Assembly: GCA_013388965.1 (NCBI GenBank)
Contig: JACAEG010000156.1
Span: forward strand, 1-38,739
DNA length: 38,739 nt
Reading direction: 5' to 3'
Source: Pseudorhodoplanes sp.
GTDB lineage: Bacteria > Pseudomonadota > Alphaproteobacteria > Rhizobiales > Xanthobacteraceae
Part shown: positions 24,103-32,064 of the stretch, piece after piece
Layout: each line of letters starts with the position of its first letter
How positions within the stretch are numbered: position 1 is the stretch's first letter
Translations under genes and position numbers: made by a program
The notes under the pieces: generated by a model
What the model was told of the DNA's origin: nothing
Seen by the model: the letters and a program-made list of their open reading frames with translations, nothing else
Databases searched by the model: none

Positions 24103-25044
24103 ATGGCAGGGCTCAATTCGGCCAGTGACACACTCGCGATCCCCATCTGGGTCGCATTCATGCTGGCTGCGCTGGTGGCGGGTCTGTGCGTGGTCGCGAC
24201 CATGCGCGGCGGCACGCGCCGCACTGTCATGGCGGTGCTGAATTATTCCTTCTTTGCGCTCGCGCTGCTGCTGGCCTGGACCTGGTTCGAGCGCGTGACG
24301 TGGCGCGATCGTGCCGACGAGCGGCGGGCGCTGGAAGCGCGCATGACCGAGCTGATGGCGCGCGCCCTGGCGCCGGGCACTCCGCTGGCTTGCCTCGACG
24401 CGACCGCGGGCGACACCGTCGAGGATGCCTGCGAACGCGCGCTGTTCGCGAGCCCCGAAATCGTGGCCGCGGCCGTGTCGTATTCGAGCGCCCGGCTGTC
24501 GCTGCTGGCGGACGCGATGGACTTCGCCAATCGCGGCGACGGCAGCTACGAACTGGCCATGGTGGGATTGCGGCGCTCGCTCGAAATCGACCGTTTCGGA
24601 TTCACGGCACAGGCGCTCGCGACGCGCGATCTGTGCACCGAGGATCGTTGCGACGCGCTGTCCCTGTTTCGCGATCCGGCCAGGGTTATCGCCAATCTGC
24701 GCGAGAAGACGTTTGACGCCTATGTCGGGCGTCATGCCGTGGCCTGGTCTTCGAAGGCGCCGGCGCTCCCAGCGCTGGTCGGGGGGGCAGGTCCGCCACC
24801 GCCGCGCCAGCCGTCCGCGCTGCCCAATATCGACTTTCCGTCCGCTGCCTCCATCCCGCCGGTGAGCATCATGAACAACGAGCCCGGCATGAAGGGCCAG
24901 ACCGGCATGGATGATTCCAGGTCGCAGTCGGCAAGGCGCGCGGCCCCGCCCGGGCCTCCCACATCGCTGCGGCCCGCGAATACGGGGGCTTCGGCGGAAA
25001 GCGCCGCGTCTGCACCGCCAGTCCCGCGCCAGCCCCCAAATTGA
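24103..25044 (+). CDS. Unknown membrane protein with proline-rich tail
   Basis: A 313-residue protein. Two membrane helices at about 13-34 and 45-61 are followed by a charged coiled segment (RDRADERRALEARMTELMAR, 68-87). The middle domain has paired cysteines: LACLDATAGDTVEDACERAL (99-118) and ATRDLCTEDRCDAL. Residues from about 225 are proline-, serine- and alanine-rich and probably disordered. No named family recognised; conserved membrane proteins of this shape occur in Bradyrhizobium relatives. It ends 71 bases before mccA. Confidence 0.75.
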   Translation: MAGLNSASDTLAIPIWVAFMLAALVAGLCVVATMRGGTRRTVMAVLNYSFFALALLLAWTWFERVTWRDRADERRALEARMTELMARALAPGTPLACLDATAGDTVEDACERALFASPEIVAAAVSYSSARLSLLADAMDFANRGDGSYELAMVGLRRSLEIDRFGFTAQALATRDLCTEDRCDALSLFRDPARVIANLREKTFDAYVGRHAVAWSSKAPALPALVGGAGPPPPRQPSALPNIDFPSAASIPPVSIMNNEPGMKGQTGMDDSRSQSARRAAPPGPPTSLRPANTGASAESAASAPPVPRQPPN

Positions 25045-25115
25045 GCAGGGATAAGCGTCGCCGGACCGCTGGCAAGCGGCGAAGCGAAAGCTAATATCGC
25101 CGCGCCGGACAGCAC

Positions 25116-27074
25116 ATGTTCTCATCCGTACTTATCGCCAATCGTGGGGAAATCGCCTGCCGCATCGCGCGCACCGCGAAGCGACTCGGGATGCGCACGA
25201 TTGCGGTCTATTCCGATGCCGATGCGCAGGCTTTGCATGTCAAGCTCTGCGACGAGGCCTATCGGATCGGGCCGCCCCCCGCGACCGAGAGCTACCTCCT
25301 GATCGAGCGCATCATCGAGACCGCGCTCGCCAGCAAGGCGGATTGCATTCATCCGGGATACGGCTTTCTGTCCGAGAAGCCGGACTTCGCGGAGGCATGC
25401 GTTGACGCCGGTATCGCCTTCGTCGGTCCGCCGGCCGATGCCATTCGCGCGATGGGATTGAAGGACCGCGCCAAGGCGCTGATGGAAAAGGCCGGCGTGC
25501 CGGTGGTGCCGGGCTATCACGGAGACCAGCAGGAGCCGAAATTCCTCAAGCGCAAGGCCTACGAGATCGGCTACCCGGTGCTGATCAAGGCGGTCGCCGG
25601 CGGCGGCGGCAAGGGCATGCGGCGCGTCGAGAGGCATGCCGATTTCGACGAGGCGCTCGAATCCGCCATGCGCGAAGCCGGCTCCGCCTTCGGCGACAGT
25701 CGCGTGCTGATCGAGAAATATGTCTCGGCGCCGCGCCACGTCGAAATCCAGGTGTTCGGGGATTCGCACGGCAACGTCATCCATCTGAACGAGCGCGACT
25801 GCTCGCTGCAGCGCCGCCACCAGAAGGTGATCGAGGAAGCGCCGGCGCCAGGCATGAGCGCGGACTTGCGCGACACGATGGGCATGGCGGCGGTCGCAGC
25901 GGCGAAAGCGGTCGGCTATGTCGGCGCCGGCACGGTCGAGTTCATCGCCGATGGCGCGAACGGGCTGCGCCCGGACGGTTTCTGGTTCATGGAAATGAAT
26001 ACGCGCCTGCAGGTCGAGCATCCGGTCACCGAGATGATTACCGGGCTCGATCTGGTCGAATGGCAGTTCCGCGTGGCGGCGGGAGAGAAATTGCCGAAGT
26101 CGCAGAGCGAGGTCGCGCCGCGTGGTCACGCGGTCGAGGCGCGTCTCTATGCCGAGGATCCCGAGCACGGCTTTCTGCCGTCGACCGGCAAGCTGCTGGC
26201 GCTCGATTTCGGCAAGGGGGATGGCGTTCGCATCGATACCGGCGTGGAAGCCGGAGCGGAGGTCAGCCCCTATTACGATCCGATGATCGCGAAGGTCATC
26301 GTGCATGCGCCCGCGCGCGAGGCCGCGCTCGCGCGGCTCGCCGAAGCGCTGGAACGCACGATCGTCGCGGGACCGAAAACCAACCTGACTTTCCTCGCCG
26401 CCTTGTGCCGCGCACCGGATTTCCGGGCGGGAGACTTCGACACCGGATTCATCGACCGCAATCTCGTCCAGCTCGGGGCGGTCGCACAGGAGCCCGATCG
26501 CGCCGCCGCCGCGCGTGGCGCCGAGGTGCTGCTGGCGCGCGAGGCCGCGCGCATCGCGCGGCGCCATGCCGGCCCGCCTTCGCCTTGGGACATCGCGGAC
26601 GCCTTCCAGGTCTCCGGCGCCCGGGACACCACCATGCCGCTCCTCGTCGACGGCAAGCCTGCGATGGCGCATGTCGCATATCGCCCGCAGGGCGCCGTGG
26701 TTCTGATCGATGGTGTCGCGGCGGAGCCCGCGGCGATTGCGATCGAGACGCCGGGTTCGGTGCACGTGCTGCGGGGGGGCCGCCAGACCGTCGTCGCGCT
26801 GCGAGACTTCGAATCCGCGGAGGGCGCCGAGGCGGATGGGGATGGCGCGATCCGCGCCCCGATGCACGGGAAAATTCTGGCTTTGCTCGTTGAAAACGGA
26901 AGCAAAGTCACGAAAGGCCAGCGTCTCGCCGTAATCGAGGCCATGAAGATGGAACATGCACTGACTGCTCCACATGACGGCACGGTGTCGGAGCTTTCCG
27001 TGACGGCCGGGAGCCAGATTGCCGAGGGCGCGAAGATCATGGCGGTCACCGCGCCAGAGGAAAAGAAAGACTAA
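25116..27074 (+). CDS. mccA: Methylcrotonyl-CoA carboxylase, alpha (biotin-containing) subunit
   Basis: A 652-residue protein with, in order, a biotin carboxylase N-domain (SVLIANRGEIACRIARTAKR, 4-23), an ATP-grasp domain (KAVAGGGGKGMRRV, about 159-172; FMEMNTRLQVEHPVTE, about 293-308), a biotin carboxylase C-domain and a C-terminal biotinyl domain. The biotinylated lysine is Lys611 in EAMKMEH. It carboxylates its own biotin with bicarbonate and ATP; the beta subunit (gene at 15728) transfers the carboxyl to 3-methylcrotonyl-CoA. The length and the C-terminal biotinyl domain match MccA/AtuF-type subunits, not acetyl-CoA carboxylase AccC. Separation from mccB by 7.8 kb is unusual. The stop shares one base with the next ATG. 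Confidence 0.93.
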   Translation: MFSSVLIANRGEIACRIARTAKRLGMRTIAVYSDADAQALHVKLCDEAYRIGPPPATESYLLIERIIETALASKADCIHPGYGFLSEKPDFAEACVDAGIAFVGPPADAIRAMGLKDRAKALMEKAGVPVVPGYHGDQQEPKFLKRKAYEIGYPVLIKAVAGGGGKGMRRVERHADFDEALESAMREAGSAFGDSRVLIEKYVSAPRHVEIQVFGDSHGNVIHLNERDCSLQRRHQKVIEEAPAPGMSADLRDTMGMAAVAAAKAVGYVGAGTVEFIADGANGLRPDGFWFMEMNTRLQVEHPVTEMITGLDLVEWQFRVAAGEKLPKSQSEVAPRGHAVEARLYAEDPEHGFLPSTGKLLALDFGKGDGVRIDTGVEAGAEVSPYYDPMIAKVIVHAPAREAALARLAEALERTIVAGPKTNLTFLAALCRAPDFRAGDFDTGFIDRNLVQLGAVAQEPDRAAAARGAEVLLAREAARIARRHAGPPSPWDIADAFQVSGARDTTMPLLVDGKPAMAHVAYRPQGAVVLIDGVAAEPAAIAIETPGSVHVLRGGRQTVVALRDFESAEGAEADGDGAIRAPMHGKILALLVENGSKVTKGQRLAVIEAMKMEHALTAPHDGTVSELSVTAGSQIAEGAKIMAVTAPEEKKD

Positions 27075-27511
27075 TGCCGCTTCATCTCATCAAGCTTTGC
27101 GTCGGATGCGACTCGGTGGCCGATCTCGAGGAGTGGATCGGAAGCAAGATGAAGGAAAGGAAGAAGCGCGGTCAGAAGGCCGAACACATTCACACCACGC
27201 GCATGACGCCGAAGCGGACCGAGGAACTGCTCGATGGCGGTTCGCTGTTCTGGGTGATCCGGGGCGAGGTGATGTGCCGCGAGCGGCTGATCGATATCCG
27301 CCCCTTCGTCGACCGCGAGGGGATCACGCGCTGCCGCCTGGTCATGGACGGCAAGCTCGTCCTGGTCGAACCGCGTCCATTCCGCGCCTTTCAGGGCTGG
27401 CGCTATTACGCGCACAAGGACGCGCCGCGCGATCTTGCGCGCGCCGCGCCGGGAGTTGCGGCAATGCCCGAGCCGCTGCGTCGCGAATTGCGGGAACTCG
27501 GCCTGCTCTAG
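27074..27511 (+). CDS. DUF1489-family protein
   Basis: A 145-residue cytoplasmic protein. MPLHLIKLCVGCDSVADLEEW at the N-terminus, HIHTTRMTPKRTEELLDGGS, SLFWVIRGEVMCRERLIDI and FQGWRYYAHKDAPRDL match DUF1489 over its whole length. The family is confined to alphaproteobacteria and is of unknown function. Its ATG overlaps the mccA stop (TAATG), so it is translationally coupled with the carboxylase; a link with leucine catabolism is possible but not known. Confidence 0.92.
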   Translation: MPLHLIKLCVGCDSVADLEEWIGSKMKERKKRGQKAEHIHTTRMTPKRTEELLDGGSLFWVIRGEVMCRERLIDIRPFVDREGITRCRLVMDGKLVLVEPRPFRAFQGWRYYAHKDAPRDLARAAPGVAAMPEPLRRELRELGLL

Positions 27512-27544
27512 CCGGCCGCGACGGCGTCTTTGGAGGGATCGCGC

Positions 27545-28438
27545 ATGATCATCGGCGACCAGAACGATCTCACCGAGGCGGTGCTCGACGCATTCTCAAG
27601 AACGCCCGATCCGCGCCTGCGCGAAATCCTGACGGCGCTGGTCCGGCACCTGCATGGCTTTGCGCGCGAGGTGAGGCTGACCGAGGAGGAATTTCATCAG
27701 GCCTGCAATTACGTGATGCGGCTCGGGCAGCACTCGACGCCCTCCCACAACGAGGTTGTGCTGATGGCCGGCTCGCTCGGGCTGTCCTCGCTGATTTGCC
27801 TTCTCAACAATGGCAACAAGGGCCAGACCGAGACATCCGCCTCGATGCTCGGACCGTTCTGGCGACTCAATTCTCCGCGAACCGAGAACGGCGGTTCGAT
27901 CGTGCGCTCGCCGACGCCCGGACCGGAATTGTTCGTGAAGGCGCGGGTGCGCGATGGCGAGGGCCGTCCGATTGCCGGCGCGGAAGTCGACGTCTGGCAT
28001 TCCTCGCCCGAAGGCTTCTACGAGAACCAGCAGGAATCCCAGGCCGACATGAATCTGCGCGGCAAGTTCACCACCGATGCCGCGGGATGCTTTGCTTTCC
28101 GCAGCGTCAAGCCGGCCGGATATCCCATTCCGGTCGACGGGCCGGTCGGGGAGCTTGTGCGGGCGGTGCGGCGGCCGCATCACTTCCGGCCCGCGCATCT
28201 GCATTTCCTGATCTACAAGCCGGGCTACAAGACCCTGATTTCGCAGGTCTATGCCAGCGACGACGAGCGGCTGGAGACCGACGTCCAGTTCGGCGTGACA
28301 CGAGCGCTGATCGGCAACTTTGTGCGCCACGACGAGGACGGGCCGGCCCCGGACGTGCAGCCGCCGTGGTACTCGCTGGACTATACGTTCGTGATGGAGC
28401 CGGGCGAGGCGAAGCTGCCGCGCGCACCGATTCAGTAG
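27545..28438 (+). CDS. Intradiol ring-cleavage dioxygenase (catechol/hydroxyquinol type)
   Basis: A 297-residue non-haem iron(III) dioxygenase. Residues 20-95 are the helical dimerisation domain of catechol and hydroxyquinol 1,2-dioxygenases (AREVRLTEEEFHQACNYVMR). The catalytic beta-sandwich follows. Expected iron ligands are present: Tyr159 (EGFYE), Tyr193 (GYPIP), His218 and His220 (RPAHLHF). It cleaves a catechol ring between the hydroxyls to a muconate; the N-terminal domain and sequence resemble hydroxyquinol 1,2-dioxygenases, but substrate cannot be fixed. ATG 27545 is preceded by GGAGGGA. No other aromatic-degradation gene lies nearby. Confidence 0.9.
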   Translation: MIIGDQNDLTEAVLDAFSRTPDPRLREILTALVRHLHGFAREVRLTEEEFHQACNYVMRLGQHSTPSHNEVVLMAGSLGLSSLICLLNNGNKGQTETSASMLGPFWRLNSPRTENGGSIVRSPTPGPELFVKARVRDGEGRPIAGAEVDVWHSSPEGFYENQQESQADMNLRGKFTTDAAGCFAFRSVKPAGYPIPVDGPVGELVRAVRRPHHFRPAHLHFLIYKPGYKTLISQVYASDDERLETDVQFGVTRALIGNFVRHDEDGPAPDVQPPWYSLDYTFVMEPGEAKLPRAPIQ

Positions 28439-28440
28439 GC

Positions 28441-28535
28441 CGAGCGCATTCGAGCGAAGCGGCAACCGGTTCGCGGAAACAAGCGCATCAAGGCAAAGGG
28501 CTGGAACCGCGGCTTCGATGCCATCAAGGCCTGAA
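28441..28535. repeat. Probable dispersed Rhizobiales intergenic repeat, degenerate copy
   Basis: The stretch GCATTCGAGCGAAGCGGCAA continuing CCGGTTCGCGGAAACAAGCG resembles, from memory, a palindromic intergenic repeat seen many times in Bradyrhizobium and Rhodopseudomonas genomes (GAGCGAAGTGGATACCGGTT followed by CGCG and a direct-repeat-rich tail). Only one copy is in the window. No gene is evident between the dioxygenase and panC stops. A genome-wide copy count would decide it. Confidence 0.4.
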
Positions 28536-28540
28536 CGGCT

Positions 28541-29392
28541 TTAGACGCCGATATTGTCGATCAGGCGGGTCCGGCCTATGCGGGCCGCCACGAGCAATCT
28601 GATCGGGCCGTCCTTGCGCGCATTGATCGGCCCGAGGGTCTCGGCATGGCGCGCTTCCAGATAATCGATCGCAAAGCCGGCGCCGACGATCCGCTCGCGG
28701 GCCGAGAACAGCGCAGTGCTGATCGGCTTGCCGGCCTTGATCTGCGCGGCGGCGTCCTTGAGCGCGCGATAGAGCGCGGGCGCCGCGGCGCGTTCGGAGG
28801 CCGAGAGATAGACATTGCGGGACGACATGGCGAGTCCGTCGGGTTCGCGCATGGTTGGCGCGCCGATGATCTTGACGGGAAGGTCGAGGTCCCTGGCCAT
28901 CCGGGTCACGACCTTCAATTGCTGGTAGTCCTTCTCGCCGAAAATCGCGAAATCCGCACCGACCTGAATGAATAGTTTGGACACGACGGTCGCCACCCCG
29001 CCGAAAAAATGCGGCCGATACGTATCCTCGAGGCCGGCATGGGCCGGTCCGCCTGGCTGCACTGAGGTCGAAAAACCTTCCGGATACATCGCACTCGTGG
29101 AGGGTGCCCAGACCAGGTCAGTGTTCAGCTTGCGCAGCAACCGCAGGTCGGCGCGGATGTTGCGGGGGTAGGTGGCGAAATCCTCCGACGGCGCAAATTG
29201 CGCAGGATTGACGAAAATGGACACGACCACGCGGCGCGCTTTTTTGCGCGCCAGACGGACAAGCGACAAATGTCCGTCATGAAGCGCGCCCATGGTTGGC
29301 ACGAGCGCAACACTTTCGCCTTTGGCCCGAAGGCGTTCGACCGCCTTGCGCAAGCCGGCAACCGTGCGCACGACGGACAATTGATCAGACAT
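28541..29392 (-). CDS. panC: Pantoate--beta-alanine ligase (pantothenate synthetase)
   Basis: A 283-residue enzyme that joins pantoate and beta-alanine with ATP in vitamin B5 and CoA synthesis. The HIGH-like motif is in [14 protein letters not shown] (about 32-45). Other landmarks are [43 protein letters not shown] and the KMSKS-like [10 protein letters not shown]. The ATG at 29392 gives family length; an upstream start would add 15 residues with no family match. It is divergent from mipZ. panB is not adjacent. Confidence 0.95.
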   Translation of the reverse strand: MSDQLSVVRTVAGLRKAVERLRAKGESVALVPTMGALHDGHLSLVRLARKKARRVVVSIFVNPAQFAPSEDFATYPRNIRADLRLLRKLNTDLVWAPSTSAMYPEGFSTSVQPGGPAHAGLEDTYRPHFFGGVATVVSKLFIQVGADFAIFGEKDYQQLKVVTRMARDLDLPVKIIGAPTMREPDGLAMSSRNVYLSASERAAAPALYRALKDAAAQIKAGKPISTALFSARERIVGAGFAIDYLEARHAETLGPINARKDGPIRLLVAARIGRTRLIDNIGV

Positions 29393-29544
29393 GAAGTTGC
29401 GTCCCGGCAGTCTACGGATTCGTCCGGACCCTATCAAAGGCGTTGCAGAGGTACCACGTGATTAAGGATGAAGCCGTGATTTCGTCGTAACGGCTTGACC
29501 ATTGCTCGCGCAAAATTAAGGATACAGATGCAGGGGTTGAGTTC

Positions 29545-30465
29545 ATGCTGGTCCAAGCTGGCAAAGGGCCTCGTCGGTCCGCTTACGTTGTCGTCATCGG
29601 CAACGAAAAGGGCGGCTCCGGAAAATCGACGACGGCCATTCACGTCGCGATTGCGCTCCTGAAAGCCGGCCAGCGCGTCGCCACCATCGATCTCGACTCC
29701 CGCCAGAAGAGCCTGACGCACTATATCGAGAACCGCCGCGCCTGGGCCACGCGCAAGGGTCTCAGCCTCGAAATCCCCGCCAATTTTGTCGTCGAGCGCC
29801 GCGAAGGCATTCGCGCGGACGAGAACGAGCGTGCCGAATTCAGCGAATTCGCCCAAATGATCGCGAGTGTGGAGCACAACCACGATTTCGTTGTCATCGA
29901 CACCCCCGGAACCGACAGCTATCTGATGCGGCTCGCGCATGCGATGGCCGACACCTTGATCACGCCGCTCAACGACAGTTTTGTCGATTTCGACGTGCTC
30001 GGAACGGTCGACCCGGCGACCTATACCCTGACCGGCGTGAGCCATTATGCGGAAATGGTTCGCGATGCGCGCCGTCAGCGTCGCAGCGTCGATCACGAGT
30101 CCACCGACTGGATCGTGGTGCGGAACCGCCTGTCGACACTCGGTTCGCGCAACAAGCGCCTGATCGCGGAGGGACTGAACGATCTCGGCCTGCAACTCGG
30201 GTTCCGCTGTGCCGAAGGTTTCGCCGAGCGTGTGATCTACCGCGAATTCTTTCCGCGCGGCCTGACCGCGCTCGACGACATCGACGAGTCGACCCTGGGA
30301 ACGCGCCCCAACCTGTCCCACATCACGGCGCGGCAGGAGGTGAATGCGCTTTTGGCGGCCCTCCGCCTGCCGATCGACGAAAAGGGGCGTCGGCGGGCCG
30401 CGGCGCGCTCGGAATGGTTCGCGTCGCTCGACCGGCCGGTCGAAATCCACGATATCCTGGATTGA
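29545..30465 (+). CDS. mipZ: Division-plane positioning ATPase MipZ
   Basis: A 306-residue ParA/MinD-type ATPase. The deviant Walker A is KGGSGKST (22-29), with the A' aspartates in DLDSRQKS and Walker B in VIDTPG (about 117-122). RLAHAMADTLITPLNDSFVD and IVVRNRLSTLGSRNKRLI are MipZ landmarks. MipZ binds ParB at the chromosome ends and inhibits FtsZ assembly, so that the ring forms at midcell. The plus-strand neighbours, a VWA protein and a J-domain protein, continue in the same direction. A conserved-looking arrangement in this order. Confidence 0.94.
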   Translation: MLVQAGKGPRRSAYVVVIGNEKGGSGKSTTAIHVAIALLKAGQRVATIDLDSRQKSLTHYIENRRAWATRKGLSLEIPANFVVERREGIRADENERAEFSEFAQMIASVEHNHDFVVIDTPGTDSYLMRLAHAMADTLITPLNDSFVDFDVLGTVDPATYTLTGVSHYAEMVRDARRQRRSVDHESTDWIVVRNRLSTLGSRNKRLIAEGLNDLGLQLGFRCAEGFAERVIYREFFPRGLTALDDIDESTLGTRPNLSHITARQEVNALLAALRLPIDEKGRRRAAARSEWFASLDRPVEIHDILD

Positions 30466-30575
30466 CGCGCGGTTAGACTGGGGCCCGGGCGCGGCGTTTC
30501 GGCCATTGCGCGGGACGCCCGGCGTGCCAACCTAAGACCTTGATGAGTCCTCTGTTTGCGGCTCGAAGGCGAGGC

Positions 30576-31313
30576 ATGAGCGACCAGCATCCGAAACCGC
30601 CGACCCCCGCGGAGGCGCGAAAAGCGCCGACCGGCTCGTCGAGCCGTCGGGAGATCGATGCCTTCCTTGCGCAGGTGCGAGGCTTGGCGCCGTCGGTGGC
30701 GGCCGGCGGGCGCGGGCGGCTGATCTTTTCCCTCGACGCGACCATGAGCCGGCAGCCGACCTGGGACGCCGCCTGCCGTCTGCAGGCCGACATGTTCCGG
30801 GAGGCGGCCTCTATTGGCGGGTTGGATATCCAGCTCGTCTATTACCGCGGCCTCGGCGAGTGCCGCGCCTCCAGCTGGATTTCCGACACGTCCAGGCTCG
30901 GTTCGGTCATGACGCGCATCGAATGCCGCGGCGGGCACACCCAGATCGGGAAGGTGCTGGCGCACACGCGCAAGGAGAACGCGAACGGGAAGGTCCAGGC
31001 GCTGGTCTTTGTCGGCGATGCGATGGAGGAATCGCTCGACGATCTGTGCGCGGCGGCCGGCGAACTCGGGATTCTCGGGATACCGGCCTTCATGTTCCAG
31101 GAAGGCGACGATCCGATCTGCGAGCAGGCCTTTCGCGAGATTGCGCGCCTGTCGCGCGGCGCCTATTGTCGCTTTTCAGCGAACGCGGCGCACGAACTGG
31201 CGGAATTGCTGCGAGCCGCGGCGGCCTATGCCGCTGGCGGCCGCAAGGCGCTGGCCGCCTTGTCGGCACGCAACAGCGGCGCCACCAGACTTCTCCAGCA
31301 GATGAGCCGATGA
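30576..31313 (+). CDS. VWA-like domain protein, unknown
   Basis: A 245-residue protein. An N-terminal Pro-rich segment (1-30) precedes a von Willebrand A-like domain: the strand LIFSLDATMSRQPTWD carries DATMS in place of the canonical DxSxS metal motif, and GGHTQIGKVLAHTRKE and ALVFVGDAMEESLDDL provide the later strands. No signal peptide, so it is probably cytoplasmic. The gene lies between mipZ and a J-domain gene and its stop overlaps the next start (ATGA). The ATG at 30576 is preceded by GGCGAGG. Function unknown; VWA domains usually mediate protein interaction and often partner ATPases. Confidence 0.85.
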   Translation: MSDQHPKPPTPAEARKAPTGSSSRREIDAFLAQVRGLAPSVAAGGRGRLIFSLDATMSRQPTWDAACRLQADMFREAASIGGLDIQLVYYRGLGECRASSWISDTSRLGSVMTRIECRGGHTQIGKVLAHTRKENANGKVQALVFVGDAMEESLDDLCAAAGELGILGIPAFMFQEGDDPICEQAFREIARLSRGAYCRFSANAAHELAELLRAAAAYAAGGRKALAALSARNSGATRLLQQMSR

Positions 31314-32011
31314 TGCCCGCAGTCCTGTTCGGGATCGTAATCCTCATCTTCGTCTTGTGGGCGCTCAATGCGTTTGCCTGGGCCGATCCTCGTCGGCTGG
31401 CGCCGGTAATCCGCAAGGCCGGAGGATTTGGGGCGCTCGGAGGCGCAGCGTTTCTGGCCGCCCGCGGACAGATCGGCTTGGCCCTGCTGCTCGGCTTTGC
31501 AGGGCTGAGCCTGCTTGGCTGGCTCCCCGGTGCAGCCAGCTTCTCGAAGCGGGCCAGCAAGAGCACGGGGCAGACATCGCGGGTACGCAGCGCCGCGATC
31601 GAGATGGAACTCGATCACGACACCGGCGTGATGCGCGGGCGGATTCTTGCGGGAAGATACGAGGGCGTGACCCTGGAAGCGCTCGACGTTCCGACGCTTG
31701 CTGCGCTCGCGCAGGAGATCGACGAGGAGAGCCGCGCCTTACTGGTAGCGTATCTTGACCGCCGGTCGCCCGGCTGGCGTGAGAACACGGATGCCGACCC
31801 TGCAACGGGGGAGAGCGCGCCGCGAAGCTCCAAAATGACCGAGCAGGAGGCTTATCAGATCCTTGGCGTGGAGGCGGGGGCGAGCGCGCAGGAGATTGGG
31901 CGCGCCCATCGTCTGCTCATGAAGAAACTGCATCCCGACCAGGGGGGCTCGACGTACCTCGCGGCCCGCGTCAATGAAGCCAAGGATCTTCTTCTTCGCC
32001 GCCATCGTTGA
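31310..32011 (+). CDS. Membrane-anchored J-domain protein
   Basis: A 233-residue protein with a different order from DnaJ: one or two N-terminal membrane helices (about 3-22 and 40-70), a central linker with SAAIEMELDHDTGVMRGRIL, and a C-terminal J domain from about 176 (MTEQEAYQILGVEAGASAQE) with the HPD motif in LMKKLHPDQGG. This layout is that of TIM14/DjlC-like co-chaperones that recruit DnaK at the membrane. It starts inside the VWA stop codon (ATGA), so both are made from one transcript. It converges with the carboxypeptidase gene. Confidence 0.9.
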   Translation: MMPAVLFGIVILIFVLWALNAFAWADPRRLAPVIRKAGGFGALGGAAFLAARGQIGLALLLGFAGLSLLGWLPGAASFSKRASKSTGQTSRVRSAAIEMELDHDTGVMRGRILAGRYEGVTLEALDVPTLAALAQEIDEESRALLVAYLDRRSPGWRENTDADPATGESAPRSSKMTEQEAYQILGVEAGASAQEIGRAHRLLMKKLHPDQGGSTYLAARVNEAKDLLLRRHR

Positions 32012-32064
32012 TCACTCCAGCACACAACGTTCACGATTGATCGCGCAGGCCTCTGCGCGACCGC

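Noticed and set aside
25122-26975. 617-codon minus-strand frame opposite mccA
   Set aside because: Antisense shadow of a GC-rich gene; Arg/His/Asp-rich with no domain.
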